DNA of 64,000 nucleotides. Source: Shouchella hunanensis (GTDB lineage Bacteria; Bacillota; Bacilli; Bacillales; Bacillaceae_D). The stretch is from contig NZ_CP117834.1 of assembly GCF_028735875.1 (NCBI RefSeq), forward strand, positions 1,166,001 through 1,230,000. Direction: 5' to 3'. A program made the position numbers and the translations under genes. The notes beneath the pieces are model-generated. The model saw only the letters and a list, made by a program, of their open reading frames with translations. It did not search any database and was not told the origin of the DNA. Shown one piece after another: positions 1 to 8,782 of the stretch (the stretch's first letter is position 1; each line of letters opens with the position of its first letter).

Positions 1-24
1 TTAATAGTAGAAAGGCGTTTTTAA

Positions 25-945
25 ATGAAGAAAAAAACGGCACTGAAAGTAACCGCATTAATCTTTGGAATCCTTTTTTTAGTCGTAATTGGAGTAGGCC
101 TTTATATCTTTAATGATATACGAAACACTGCTAATCAAATGTATGAGCCACTTGGTGATCGTCAAGGGTCTTCGCCCATTCGTGAAACCGAGATTCAAGA
201 AGGAGAGCCTATTTCCATTTTACTAGCTGGTGTTGACCATACACCTGGTCGTGAAGAAGATGTCGTAGGTCGTTCAGACTCCATTATTGTGATGACATTA
301 AATCCGGTAGAACGATCTACGAAGATGCTTTCTATTCCGCGCGATACACGTGTGAACATTGTCGGTAGAGGGACAACAGAAAAAATTAACCACGCCCACG
401 CATACGGCGGGGCAGAAATGTTAATTAATACGATTGAAGAAGCGTTTGATATCCCTATTGATCACTATGCCGGAATTAATATGGAAGGGTTCACTCGCCT
501 TATTGATGCTTTTAATGGCGTCGAAGTCTACAATGACCTTTCCTTTACAATGGACGGCTCTCAATTTCCAGAAGGGACCATTTCTTTGGACGGCGAAGAA
601 GCACTAAAGTATACACGCATGCGCTATGACGATCCTCGCGGCGATGCAGGACGCGCTAATCGACAACGGGATGTAATCGAAGCATTAATGAACGAAGCGG
701 CTTCCCTTAGTTCGATTACAAAAGCAGGAGATATTCTTGATGTATTAGGCTCTACTGTTCGAACGGACTTAGCATTAGGCGATATGTGGTCTTACCAGTC
801 CGATTATATCGATGCACTCGATCAAGTAGATCAAATTGAAGTGAATTATACAGGACAGACGATTGACGGCTTGTGGTATGCGATTGTAAATGATGAAGAA
901 AAAGCGCGTGTACGAGACGAAATGCGTAGCCATCTTGATTTATAA
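25..945 (+). CDS. LytR-CpsA-Psr (LCP) family cell-wall glycopolymer ligase
   Basis: LCP enzymes transfer undecaprenyl-linked glycopolymers such as teichoic acids onto peptidoglycan at the outer membrane face. The 306-residue protein has a short basic N-terminus, one membrane segment at about residues 7-28, then an extracellular LCP domain at about 60-220. Diagnostic stretches are VGRSDS, SIPRDT, KINHAHAYGG and an arginine-rich end RYDDPRGDAGRANRQRDV, which carries the conserved Arg and Asp residues of the lipid-phosphate pocket. The length is usual for TagT/U/V-type proteins, but I cannot assign which one. It stands alone, with a terminator directly behind it shared with the opposing SMR genes. 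Start: ATG after a GAAAGG-like ribosome site. Sure of family, unsure of the polymer. Confidence 0.92.
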   Translation: MKKKTALKVTALIFGILFLVVIGVGLYIFNDIRNTANQMYEPLGDRQGSSPIRETEIQEGEPISILLAGVDHTPGREEDVVGRSDSIIVMTLNPVERSTKMLSIPRDTRVNIVGRGTTEKINHAHAYGGAEMLINTIEEAFDIPIDHYAGINMEGFTRLIDAFNGVEVYNDLSFTMDGSQFPEGTISLDGEEALKYTRMRYDDPRGDAGRANRQRDVIEALMNEAASLSSITKAGDILDVLGSTVRTDLALGDMWSYQSDYIDALDQVDQIEVNYTGQTIDGLWYAIVNDEEKARVRDEMRSHLDL

Positions 946-953
946 AGCGACAC

Positions 954-983
954 AAAAAAGGAGCGCAAGAGCGCTCCTTTTTT
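954..983. terminator. Bidirectional intrinsic terminator (LCP gene / SMR pair)
   Basis: A 13-bp perfect stem (954-966 with 971-983) around an AAGA loop, flanked by A6 on one side and T6 on the other. It can end transcription from the LCP gene on plus and from the SMR genes on minus. Confidence 0.9.
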
Positions 984-987
984 AATT

Positions 988-1302
988 CTAAGATACTAAC
1001 CGTAAACCAATTACGGCAACAACAACGAGACCGATAAAGAATAGTCTTAACCGATCTTTTGATTCATTGTAGAAGAACATACCAACTAGCGCACTACCGA
1101 CTGTACCAATTCCAGTCCACACTGCATATGCCACACCGAGGGGGATCGTTTCCATTGCTAACCCTAAAAGGGTGAAGCTTATAATAAAGCCAACAATTAA
1201 GATACTAAAACCCTTTTTCTTTTCGCCTGTTGCAATCATCTGAATCCCACTTACGCCTACTACTTCAAAGATACCGGCGATGATTAACATGATCCAACTC
1301 AT
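988..1302 (-). CDS. ykkD: Small multidrug resistance (SMR) transporter subunit, YkkD-like
   Basis: This 104-residue protein has four membrane segments and the SMR signature: a membrane-embedded glutamate near the start (E13) and a PLGVAYAVWTGIGTVG stretch in helix 3. SMR proteins are proton-coupled exporters; the YkkCD pair of B. subtilis is a heterodimeric drug/guanidinium exporter. Length and sequence resemble YkkD (about 105 residues). The gene overlaps its partner by 4 bp, so the two are translationally coupled. It is the second gene of the pair and ends in front of a bidirectional terminator. The substrate is not readable; guanidinium or cationic drugs are the family expectation. Confidence 0.88.
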   Translation of the reverse strand: MSWIMLIIAGIFEVVGVSGIQMIATGEKKKGFSILIVGFIISFTLLGLAMETIPLGVAYAVWTGIGTVGSALVGMFFYNESKDRLRLFFIGLVVVAVIGLRLVS

Positions 1303-1634
1303 GCTTCATCCACCCCTTCAACCTTTTTATTACCTGTGACAAGTTTTAACCCTAATACCCCTGCGAGTAAGACAACAATAAAAAAGAACATCCATAGATT
1401 AAACGATGCACCAAATAGAAAAATATCAACAAATACTGTCCCAACAGTACCAAGTGCTACAAATATTGCGTATACTGTACTCGTCGGTAAAACCGTTGCA
1501 GCACGGACAAGTAACGTAAAGCTAACGACGATTCCAATGGTTGTCAGACCCCATTCAAACGGTGTACTGGCATACTTAAGACCAGTTGCCCAGCCGACTT
1601 CAAAGATACCTGCTATAATTACGAACATCCACAT
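1299..1634 (-). CDS. ykkC: Small multidrug resistance (SMR) transporter subunit, YkkC-like
   Basis: First gene of the SMR pair, 111 residues with four membrane helices. The SMR glutamate is E12 in AGIFEVGWATGLKYA, helix 3 carries TVYAIFVALGTVGTV, and the C-terminus is charged (NKKVEGVDEA), all matching YkkC (112 residues) better than YkkD. It should form an antiparallel heterodimer with the overlapping downstream protein. The 101-bp gap to the divergent TetR gene contains a long palindrome over its -10 box, and is too short for the guanidine riboswitch that controls ykkCD in B. subtilis. Control here is therefore probably by the TetR protein. Confidence 0.88.
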   Translation of the reverse strand: MWMFVIIAGIFEVGWATGLKYASTPFEWGLTTIGIVVSFTLLVRAATVLPTSTVYAIFVALGTVGTVFVDIFLFGASFNLWMFFFIVVLLAGVLGLKLVTGNKKVEGVDEA

Positions 1635-1661
1635 ATAGAGTCACGCACCTTTATTTATTCA

Positions 1662-1689
1662 TTATACTAACTACCGGTAGTTAGTATAA
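1662..1689. promoter_or_regulatory. 28-bp perfect palindrome: probable TetR operator over divergent promoters
   Basis: Perfect inverted repeat with half-site TTATACTAACTACC and no spacer, centred between 1675 and 1676. On minus, TATAAT (1661-1666) can serve as the -10 of the SMR genes; its mirror TATAAC (1685-1690) can serve as the -10 of the TetR gene. A bound TetR dimer would block both. No good -35 hexamers are visible. The palindrome is seen directly; the role is inferred from the divergent layout. Confidence 0.8.
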
Positions 1690-1735
1690 CACGCTTTAAT
1701 AATGTTGACAATCTTTTTTCCGAAAGGATGACACA

Positions 1736-2323
1736 ATGAATACAAAAGCACGAATCATGGACGTCGCACGTCACTCTTTTTCAAAACATGGGTATGAAGG
1801 AACCACTTTAGCTCAGATCGCAAAAGAAGTTGGCATTCAAAAACCCTCTATGTACAATCACTTCAATAGCAAAGCCGAGCTCTATTTACTACTATGCGAA
1901 CGAATCACAAGCCAGCTTGTTGATACCATTGCATCGACTGCCGCACAGTATGAAACGTCAGAAAGTAAAACAAGGCTTTATCATGTATTGAAAAACAGCT
2001 GCGATTTTATTATGTACGAACAAGAAGGTGCTATGTATAAACGATTCATGTTGTTTCCACCAGCTGATCTCAAACAAGACGTTCTTTCCATTGTTCTAAA
2101 GGGAGATGAAGCGATTCATCGCACCCTTCACGAGCTTTTTCAACAAGGACAAAAAGAAAAGCGGTTTAAACCTATACCTGAACAAATGTTTCTTTCAGCG
2201 TATTTCTGCTTGCTTGATGGGCTTTTTACCGAAAGTTTTATTTATGAAGACGATGACTTTCAACGGCGGTTTAAAGAAGCTTGGACCATTTTTTGGTACG
2301 GTATATCCACCGACTCGTTATAA
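1736..2323 (+). CDS. TetR/AcrR family transcriptional regulator of the SMR pair
   Basis: 195 residues. The N-terminal TetR DNA-binding domain spans about residues 5-52, with the helix-turn-helix TLAQIAKEVGIQKPSMYNHF followed by NSKAELY, as is standard for the family. The C-terminal all-helical half should bind a ligand, probably a substrate of the divergently encoded SMR pump. It lies 101 bp from that pump across a 28-bp palindrome, the usual layout of a local efflux repressor that also represses itself. Ribosome site GAAAGGATG at a good distance. Whether the next gene (SDR protein) is co-transcribed is possible, since no terminator separates them. Confidence 0.9.
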   Translation: MNTKARIMDVARHSFSKHGYEGTTLAQIAKEVGIQKPSMYNHFNSKAELYLLLCERITSQLVDTIASTAAQYETSESKTRLYHVLKNSCDFIMYEQEGAMYKRFMLFPPADLKQDVLSIVLKGDEAIHRTLHELFQQGQKEKRFKPIPEQMFLSAYFCLLDGLFTESFIYEDDDFQRRFKEAWTIFWYGISTDSL

Positions 2324-2398
2324 ACTTAGAGGTTTTAAATAGGTGCTCCTTGGGAATCCATACACACATCAGTGAATACCTTAGGAGGAATAACATTC

Positions 2399-3046
2399 AT
2401 GAACGTACTCGTTATTGGAGCGAATGGACAAGTCGGTAAACACCTTATTCAACAATTGCAGGAAAGCGAACATACATCAATTGCCATGGTTCGAAAAAAG
2501 GAACAAGTCGAGACGATGAAGGAGCTAGGAGCAGATGACGTCGTGATTGCCGATTTAGAAGATGATTTCAGTGAAGCATTCACACAAGCGGATGCGGTAC
2601 TATTCGCAGCTGGTTCTGGTGGTTCAACCGGAGCTGATAAGACGCTAACCGTTGATTTATGGGGTGCCATAAAAGCTTTTCGTTACGCAGAAGACGCATC
2701 GATTAAGCAGTTTGTTCAGTTAAGTTCCATCGGGGCAGGCAACCCAGATGCCCAGCCAGACAAAATTAAACACTATATGGTTGCCAAAGCAGTCGCAGAT
2801 CAAGTACTAATGTCCACATCCTTATCTTATAGCATTGTACGCCCAGGGGTTTTAACGAATGACAAGCCAGCAGGCACTATTCAAGCTAAAGCTGAATTTG
2901 AGCAACTCTCGGATAGCTCTATATCAAGAGCCGATGTGGCAGCTGTATTAATTGAATCATTAACAAATGAAGCTACTCACGGCAAAGCCTTTGAAATTAT
3001 TGGAGGCAGCGAACAACGAACAGACGCATTATCTACACTTAACTAA
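2399..3046 (+). CDS. NAD(P)-binding SDR-like protein, YwnB/YhfK type
   Basis: 215 residues from the ATG at 2399. An in-frame GTG at 2372 would lengthen it by 9 residues, but AGGAGG at 2383-2388 lies 10 nt before the ATG and inside that extension, so the ATG is chosen. The Rossmann motif GANGQVGKHLIQQL is at about residues 7-20 and the NAD(P)H-binding/NmrA-like core fills the protein. It lacks the classical YxxxK pair of dehydrogenases in an obvious form, placing it with atypical SDRs of unknown substrate. It follows the TetR gene by 75 bp and may belong to the same transcript. It ends at a strong terminator facing rodA. Confidence 0.85.
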   Translation: MNVLVIGANGQVGKHLIQQLQESEHTSIAMVRKKEQVETMKELGADDVVIADLEDDFSEAFTQADAVLFAAGSGGSTGADKTLTVDLWGAIKAFRYAEDASIKQFVQLSSIGAGNPDAQPDKIKHYMVAKAVADQVLMSTSLSYSIVRPGVLTNDKPAGTIQAKAEFEQLSDSSISRADVAAVLIESLTNEATHGKAFEIIGGSEQRTDALSTLN

Positions 3047-3055
3047 TTGCACAAA

Positions 3056-3091
3056 AGAAAGCTTGCTATGCCAGGGCATAGCAAGCTTTCT
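3056..3091. terminator. Bidirectional intrinsic terminator (SDR gene / rodA)
   Basis: A 17-bp perfect inverted repeat (3056-3072 with 3075-3091), with AAAA before and TTT after. It sits between two converging genes and serves both. Confidence 0.9.
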
Positions 3092-4315
3092 TTATGCGTG
3101 TCTTCCTCTTAATTCGTCTAGCCTCGCCGCTTCTTTTGAAGGTTCAAACATATAGCTTTTCTGCCTCATCCCAATATTTAAAACAATCCCAATCGCAATC
3201 ATATTGGTCATCAATGCACTTCCACCATAGCTTAAAAACGGTAGAGCAATACCTGTGACTGGCATTAAACCAACCGTCATCGCGATGTTTTGAAAAATTT
3301 GAAACGTTAGCATCCCAGCAATACCTGCAATCATATAGGTTCCATATAAATCTTTACACGCCATCGCTAACATAATCATGCGATAAATAAGCAGAAAAAA
3401 CACACAAATAACGAGCGTTGAACCAACGAACCCAAACTCTTCCCCTATCACGGCAAAAATAAAATCTGTATGCATTTCGGGGATCGCAGCATTTGCTGCT
3501 TGCACACTGTTTAAGAAACCGACGCCTAATAGTTGACCAGAGCCAATACCAGTCGTTGCCCCTAGCGTTTGCATCGCGTAGCTCGTCGCATATTCTTCTG
3601 GATATAACCATCCGTAGATGCGTACAAGTTGATGTGGTTCTAATAGCTCCCATTGAATAAGTAAATCGACATAATTAAAAAATAAATAAAAGATAAGGGC
3701 AATAAAAGCTGTTGCCATGCCTGCTAACATAAGAATAATCTTCATCGACATATTGGATACAAGTATGGCTACTGCCACAATTGATACGAGTACAAGGGCT
3801 GAACCAAGATCAGGTTGTTTTAATACTAAGAAAATAGGTGGTAGGCTAACGGCTAAAATCAGTCCCAGTTTCATTAAGTCTGTTTTTAGATTTTGCTCTT
3901 TATAGCGTTTGTTCAAATACATAACAAGATGCGCTAACGCTAGCACTAATATAATTTTCATAATCTCTGACGGTTGATAGATAGGCGTATTATTAATCCC
4001 AATCCATCTCGTTGCTTCGTTCCTTGACACCCCAAAAAATTCAACAATTAACAGTAATATCATTCCAAATGTATAAGCCGGTATCGTTAAATATTTAAAA
4101 TATTCGTAATCTAAAAACATGATAATGACAATTAGCACTACACCAATAAGCATCCAACGCGCTTGTGATAACATATACACATGCCGATAAGCCTCGTCCA
4201 CATATTGACTAGTCGTTCCTGCATAGATAGCCATTGCACTTATACATAAAAGCAAAAAAACGAGAAATAGTAATGTGTAATCAATCCGGTCATGCCACTG
4301 TTTCTCTCTCTCCAT
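3092..4315 (-). CDS. rodA: SEDS family peptidoglycan glycosyltransferase, RodA-type
   Basis: 407 residues with about ten membrane helices. SEDS proteins polymerise lipid II into glycan strands together with a class B penicillin-binding protein. Visible signatures are QPSEIMKI (about 115), KQPDLGSAL (about 170), HTDFIFAVIGEEFGFVGS (about 290) and GLMPVTGIALPFLSYGGSALM near the end. The pattern fits RodA (cell elongation) more than FtsW or SpoVE, and no division genes are near. It is monocistronic: a terminator behind it, and 140 bp to the divergent galE. A paralogue assignment within the SEDS family is the only real doubt. Confidence 0.87.
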   Translation of the reverse strand: MEREKQWHDRIDYTLLFLVFLLLCISAMAIYAGTTSQYVDEAYRHVYMLSQARWMLIGVVLIVIIMFLDYEYFKYLTIPAYTFGMILLLIVEFFGVSRNEATRWIGINNTPIYQPSEIMKIILVLALAHLVMYLNKRYKEQNLKTDLMKLGLILAVSLPPIFLVLKQPDLGSALVLVSIVAVAILVSNMSMKIILMLAGMATAFIALIFYLFFNYVDLLIQWELLEPHQLVRIYGWLYPEEYATSYAMQTLGATTGIGSGQLLGVGFLNSVQAANAAIPEMHTDFIFAVIGEEFGFVGSTLVICVFFLLIYRMIMLAMACKDLYGTYMIAGIAGMLTFQIFQNIAMTVGLMPVTGIALPFLSYGGSALMTNMIAIGIVLNIGMRQKSYMFEPSKEAARLDELRGRHA

Positions 4316-4459
4316 GACGGTCCCCCTTTAATTCCACTTCTTTCAATCTATCATACCATGTTTTTTCCTAACCGCGTATGAAATAGCCAGCTATTTTGTT
4401 GTTTCCTTTTCTTTGCTATACTGAACATAATCTCATTTATAAAGAAGGAGTTTTTGTCC

Positions 4460-5473
4460 ATGTCGATTCTTGTCACAGGAGGCGCCGGTTATATAGGTAG
4501 TCATACATGTGTAGAGCTCTTACAAGCTGGCTATGACGTTATTGTTGTTGATAACCTTGCGAATAGTCGTGAAGAAACGTTAAGGGAAGTTGAAGCGATC
4601 TCAGGTGAATCACTTACTTGCTATTCAACAAATTTGTTAGACACAAACGGTTTGGATCAAGTCTTTGAAAATCATACGATTGACGCCGTCATTCATTTCG
4701 CTGGATTAAAAGCTGTTGGAGAATCCGTTGAAAAACCACTACACTATTACGAAACAAATTTACTAAGTACGATTCAACTATGTAAAGCAATGGAACGTCA
4801 TGGCGTACATAAATTGGTTTTTAGTTCATCTGCCACAGTATACGGCATTCCTGAACAAGTGCCTGTTCATGAGAATGCACCCATTCAAGCACTCAATCCA
4901 TATGGTCGTACGAAAATTATGATTGAAGAGATCTTGCGCGATCTTGCTGCTACGGATGAAAAATGGAGCATTTCGTTGTTGCGGTATTTTAATCCGATCG
5001 GTGCGCATAAGAGCGGCAGAATTGGCGAAGAACCGAGTGGTATTCCAAATAACTTAATGCCTTATATTACGCAAGTTGCCGTTGGTATAAGAGAAGAGCT
5101 TTCCGTTTTTGGTGATGATTACCCAACAGAAGATGGTACGTGTATCCGCGATTATATTCACGTGGTTGATTTAGCATTAGGCCATTTAAAAGCACTTGAA
5201 AAACTTGAAGAGACAAGCGGTGCTCAAGCTTATAACCTTGGTACAGGTAATGGGTACAGTGTATTAGAAGTTGTTGCCGCTTTTGAAGAAGCATCAGGCA
5301 AAACGATACCTAAAAAGGTCGTCGAACGACGCCCAGGCGATGCACCTGTTACGTATGCAGACGCCTCGAAAGCAGAGCGCGAGCTAGGGTGGAAAGCAGA
5401 GCGTGGGTTAGGAGAAATGTGCGAGGACTCGTGGAGATGGCAGTCTCATCGGGCAAAACAACTAGCAGAATAA
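4460..5473 (+). CDS. galE: UDP-glucose 4-epimerase
   Basis: 337 residues. Interconverts UDP-glucose and UDP-galactose with bound NAD; in Bacillus it feeds galactose catabolism and wall or exopolysaccharide synthesis. The N-terminal Rossmann motif is GGAGYIGSH (about residues 7-15), the catalytic Ser and YxxxK appear in FSSSATVYG and PYGRTK, and the sugar-nucleotide part carries RYFNPIGAH. The ATG at 4460 is chosen because AAGGAG (4445-4450) lies 9 nt upstream; a TTG two codons earlier is less likely. No other gal genes are near, so a role in surface polysaccharide is plausible. It ends with its own terminator. Confidence 0.96.
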   Translation: MSILVTGGAGYIGSHTCVELLQAGYDVIVVDNLANSREETLREVEAISGESLTCYSTNLLDTNGLDQVFENHTIDAVIHFAGLKAVGESVEKPLHYYETNLLSTIQLCKAMERHGVHKLVFSSSATVYGIPEQVPVHENAPIQALNPYGRTKIMIEEILRDLAATDEKWSISLLRYFNPIGAHKSGRIGEEPSGIPNNLMPYITQVAVGIREELSVFGDDYPTEDGTCIRDYIHVVDLALGHLKALEKLEETSGAQAYNLGTGNGYSVLEVVAAFEEASGKTIPKKVVERRPGDAPVTYADASKAERELGWKAERGLGEMCEDSWRWQSHRAKQLAE

Positions 5474-5480
5474 CGGTTAT

Positions 5481-5510
5481 AGCTTTGGGGCCTACTCCAA
5501 AGCTTTTTTG
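5481..5510 (+). terminator. Intrinsic terminator after galE
   Basis: Stem AGCTTTGG (5481-5488) with CCAAAGCT (5497-5504), followed by T6. Confidence 0.85.
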
Positions 5511-5661
5511 ATTTTTCATGTATAGGCTTCATTTTTATCGTTGACACTATTCTAGTACGATTAAATGATAGCGTGACGGGTATAAGAGATAAATAAACAC
5601 GATAGCGAAACTGGCTATTCCATTCGTATTGAAAATCTAACAACAGAAAGAGTGACACGTC

Positions 5662-5931
5662 ATGGAGATACAAAAGTCGCCTCAATGCTACTGGATTGAA
5701 AAAACGGCTTCACAACCAATTGCAGAGCTCACTTTTACAAAAGAAGAAGAAGTCCTTACTATTACTCATACATTTGTCGATCCAGCGTACCGAGAACAAG
5801 GATTAGGAGCAGAGCTAGTTTCATCTCTCGTTGATGATGCTCGCACACACAAGCAAAGGATTAACCCTGTATGTCCTTATGCAAAAAAACAGTTTGAGCA
5901 ACACCCTGAATACAAGGATGTGCTTTTGTAG
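5662..5931 (+). CDS. Small GNAT-like N-acetyltransferase (YjdJ type)
   Basis: 89 residues, matching the minimal GCN5-like family of 85-95 residues that retains only the acetyl-CoA core. The coenzyme-binding motif lies in VDPAYREQGLGAELVSSLVD, followed by the typical CPYAKKQFEQHPEY ending of this subfamily. These proteins acetylate unknown targets. The gene stands alone between galE and a lipoprotein gene, with about 190 bp in front that shows no clear promoter. Family sure, substrate unknown. Confidence 0.87.
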   Translation: MEIQKSPQCYWIEKTASQPIAELTFTKEEEVLTITHTFVDPAYREQGLGAELVSSLVDDARTHKQRINPVCPYAKKQFEQHPEYKDVLL

Positions 5932-6027
5932 CACGTACAAAATCTTTCATACTTTCGCATCCGTTTTCATGGTAAGATAGGAAAAGATTTTTAATACTAA
6001 AATTTGACTTAGACGGAGGAACTTTCG

Positions 6028-7287
6028 ATGAAAACACCCTTCACTGTTCGCGCGCAATTGCGACTTGTGAGTGTTCTTTTTGGTGTGATGATGCTTGCTG
6101 CATGCACAACACCCGAAAGTAGTCCTGCTCCAGCAAATCCCGATGATTCATCTAATACCTCTCCCATTGACGAGGGTAACCCTCAAGCACCTGTTGAAGA
6201 GGAAGATGTTCCCTATGACGAAATGGAAAATGAGCTTTCGTTCTCGGCTGGAAATGAAACAAAAATACTCTCTGCACAAGCCGTAACGGCACCTTTTGAT
6301 GCGACTTATATCGTACCTGAAGGAATGGATGTATTAGCTAATGATGATTCCTTAACGTTTACGGATACACCAGACCTCCCGTATCATTTACAGGTCTCTG
6401 TTCGTACTGAATCACTTCCATCTGATTTTGATCTCGCTCGACAACGGGACTACACATCGCTATCCTTGCGTTCAAATGTAAATGAACCGAGTGACATTGA
6501 TCTTGAACGCTTTCCGGAGCTACTATTTGACTACTATTACACCATCGAAACAACGAATGAAACCATTCATCGTCTCGTTCACTTTGATGAACAAGCCGAC
6601 CATATGTATATCGCAACATTGAACACACCTGAATCGAGGCAAGAAGATCCAAATTCCTACGCAGAGGTTGTCAGCCTGTTTCATGCTATTCTATCTTCTG
6701 CTAATGATGAAGAAATAGAAGTTGAAGCTGATACTGATTCTCTTCTTGATAAATTACAAGATCGATCTTCTTATTATGATGAAGAAAATCAGGCTCATGA
6801 AAAAGAACGATCCGTCTTCACCGCGCTTTACGAAGATGACGAATACGCATTCTCTGTTGAACATTTCACCCTTTTTCATACCTTTAGCATTTATTTACCT
6901 GAAGGCTATCAAAAGCGTTCTTTAGGAGAGCACTCTTATAGTTTTACGAATCGCGAAGATGAAGATTTTCAACCAATTACGTTAATTATTGGACTTACGC
7001 ATCCTGATATTCCACTGGATTTGCATATTAGCGCTTTACGTTCTGCCAATGAAGAATTGTCTGCTGAAGAGTATCCTATGTTCGATTTCTTTGACTATGT
7101 ATTTGTCGAAATGAATGACGACGACACATTTAAAAGTGCGACGCTCATTAAAGAACGTGAAGATCAACGCATTTTTGAAGCGTCTATTCGTACAAGCCAA
7201 GAATACCTTGATGAGTTAACCTTTATTAAACTTATGACTGCCCTTTTAGAAGTGGACGATCTTGTAGAAGAAGTGCCCGTTAAATAA
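6028..7287 (+). CDS. Predicted lipoprotein of unknown function
   Basis: 419 residues. The signal peptide ends in a lipobox LAAC with C26 as the lipidated residue, so the protein should be anchored on the outer membrane face. A disordered, acidic, Pro/Ser/Asp-rich linker follows at about residues 27-75, then two similar-looking globular halves (about 80-220 and 260-410) rich in Asp/Glu, joined by a charged stretch. I do not recognise a family. The very acidic composition suits an extracellular protein of an alkaliphile. Ribosome site GGAGGA about 8 nt before the ATG. The stop codon lies inside the loop of the terminator shared with the converging polymerase gene. Confidence 0.8.
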   Translation: MKTPFTVRAQLRLVSVLFGVMMLAACTTPESSPAPANPDDSSNTSPIDEGNPQAPVEEEDVPYDEMENELSFSAGNETKILSAQAVTAPFDATYIVPEGMDVLANDDSLTFTDTPDLPYHLQVSVRTESLPSDFDLARQRDYTSLSLRSNVNEPSDIDLERFPELLFDYYYTIETTNETIHRLVHFDEQADHMYIATLNTPESRQEDPNSYAEVVSLFHAILSSANDEEIEVEADTDSLLDKLQDRSSYYDEENQAHEKERSVFTALYEDDEYAFSVEHFTLFHTFSIYLPEGYQKRSLGEHSYSFTNREDEDFQPITLIIGLTHPDIPLDLHISALRSANEELSAEEYPMFDFFDYVFVEMNDDDTFKSATLIKEREDQRIFEASIRTSQEYLDELTFIKLMTALLEVDDLVEEVPVK

Positions 7288-7300
7288 AACAGGCACTTTT
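7271..7300. terminator. Bidirectional terminator overlapping the lipoprotein stop codon
   Basis: AAGTGCC (7271-7277) pairs with GGCACTT (7292-7298), the stem extended by GTT/AAC, followed by a T run. The lipoprotein stop codon (7285-7287) is in the loop. It also lies just past the end of the opposing polymerase gene. Confidence 0.8.
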
Positions 7301-7301
7301 T

Positions 7302-8546
7302 TTATTTGTAATGACCACCAATTTTTTTGCTTCGGTCTAGTAGTTGAGAAGCCTGTTTTAAAGATGAGGCTCGCTGAATTGCCACTTTACCATATTTATC
7401 ACGAATATGATCCATAACATAGCCAATTTGCGACAGCCGATCACGGTTTTGATTATCGTCCAATAAGCTCATCTGCCAATTCTGGTCGCTTTGGAGATTT
7501 GTCATACCTACACTGACTCTCCTAACCGGAAACCCATCCCAGTATCGTTCGAGAAGTTGATTGACACCGTTAAAAACTTCCATCGTAATATTTGTTTCAG
7601 TTGGAAGCGTTAATTGACGATGAAAACTACGCTTCTCCACGTGATCTGCACCATTTAATCCTAAACTTATTGTTGCGCCCATTTTACCTGCGTGTCGTGC
7701 CCTTGAACAAACCTCTTCACATAGCTCTAATAAAACTACGTGTAAATCTTCTTTCGTCGTATAGTCACGTGGCAACGTCATGCCATTGCCAAACCCTTTT
7801 CTACCAGCATGCGCTGCGCGAGTGACAGGAGAATAATCAATACCGTTTGCTGACATCCACAACACTTGGCCATGTAAACCGAACTTTTCTTTTATGCGAG
7901 ATCCTTCTGTTTGTGCTAAATGACCGATTGTCCGAATGCCCATGCTTTTAAAGTGAATATCCATTCGTTTTCCTACACCAAATAAATCACTAATAGGACG
8001 TGGCCAAATCGCTAACTCCATCATGTCTTCTGTTAACGTATAAATACCATTTTTATTTTTTTTTGCAAATAAGTCACAGGCAAGCTTAGCAAGTACTTTA
8101 TTTTCGCCAATTCCTACTCGAGCTCTTAAACCCATTTCTTCTTTAATACGGGCTTGAATTTCTGATGCAATCTCTTGAGGCGTTCCAAACAAACGTTGAC
8201 TCCCGGTGACATCCATAAATTGTTCATCAATGGAGTAGGGTTCAATTAAGTCTGTATACTCCCCTAACAGCTTAGAAATACGTAAAGACACATCGACATA
8301 TTTCTGCATTCGGGGCTTCACAACAACTACATCAGAACATTTCTGTTGCGCTTCATAGAGACGCTCGGCGTTCTGAATCCCTTTTTCTTTCGCAAGCGGG
8401 CAGGCAGCCAAGATAACACCACTTCGTCGATTCGGGTCACCTGATACAACAAGCGGCTTGCCTGCATACTGAGGGTTTTCCGCGTGTTCGATCGAAGCAT
8501 AAAAAGACTCCATATCCAGTAATAAAATTGCCTTTTCGTTTGTCAT
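7302..8546 (-). CDS. Y-family DNA polymerase (DinB/UvrX-like)
   Basis: 414 residues. Y-family polymerases copy past DNA lesions with low fidelity. Palm motifs are LLLDMESFYASIE (about residues 8-20), which holds the first catalytic Asp, and SIDEQFMDVTGS (about 103-114), which holds the second acidic pair. A helix-hairpin-helix region (DLFGVGKRM) and the little finger with SVGMTNL follow. The SIDEQFMDV wording and the insert near the little finger fit the UvrX/YqjW-like branch better than classical DinB, from memory. A LexA-like box 29 bp upstream implies SOS induction. It is a single gene that shares its terminator with the lipoprotein gene. Confidence 0.93.
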   Translation of the reverse strand: MTNEKAILLLDMESFYASIEHAENPQYAGKPLVVSGDPNRRSGVILAACPLAKEKGIQNAERLYEAQQKCSDVVVVKPRMQKYVDVSLRISKLLGEYTDLIEPYSIDEQFMDVTGSQRLFGTPQEIASEIQARIKEEMGLRARVGIGENKVLAKLACDLFAKKNKNGIYTLTEDMMELAIWPRPISDLFGVGKRMDIHFKSMGIRTIGHLAQTEGSRIKEKFGLHGQVLWMSANGIDYSPVTRAAHAGRKGFGNGMTLPRDYTTKEDLHVVLLELCEEVCSRARHAGKMGATISLGLNGADHVEKRSFHRQLTLPTETNITMEVFNGVNQLLERYWDGFPVRRVSVGMTNLQSDQNWQMSLLDDNQNRDRLSQIGYVMDHIRDKYGKVAIQRASSLKQASQLLDRSKKIGGHYK

Positions 8547-8574
8547 CTGCCTACCTCCTTCCTCACATTATACC

Positions 8575-8588
8575 CGAATGCACGTTCT
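8575..8588 (-). promoter_or_regulatory. Candidate LexA (SOS) box upstream of the Y-family polymerase
   Basis: CGAATGCACGTTCT fits the Bacillus consensus CGAAC-RNRY-GTTCG at 12 of 14 positions and lies 29-42 bp before the start codon. A second, weaker match (11 of 14) with an intact GTTCG half-site is at 8605-8618. Confidence 0.6.
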
Positions 8589-8734
8589 GTAACCAGATAA
8601 AACGCGTGTGTATGTTCGGTTTTTTTCTGGTATACACTCCGAGGATTTCCAGTGGTAGCGATTTCTTCCTAATTTAAAAAGGAAAGCAGAAGATCCCTAC
8701 TAAAAATAAACAGATGATGCATGCTTATTAAAAA

Positions 8735-8770
8735 AAGCGGGTATAGATGAGGAATCATCTATACCCGCTT
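8735..8770 (-). terminator. Intrinsic terminator after the NlpC/P60 hydrolase gene
   Basis: A 16-bp perfect stem (8735-8750 with 8755-8770) and a 4-nt loop, followed on the minus strand by a T run. Confidence 0.92.
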
Positions 8771-8782
8771 ATCTCAGTAATC

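Noticed and set aside
1635-1735. Guanidine-I (ykkC) riboswitch before the SMR pair
   Set aside because: Only about 100 bp, occupied by the palindrome; no conserved ykkC motifs are seen.
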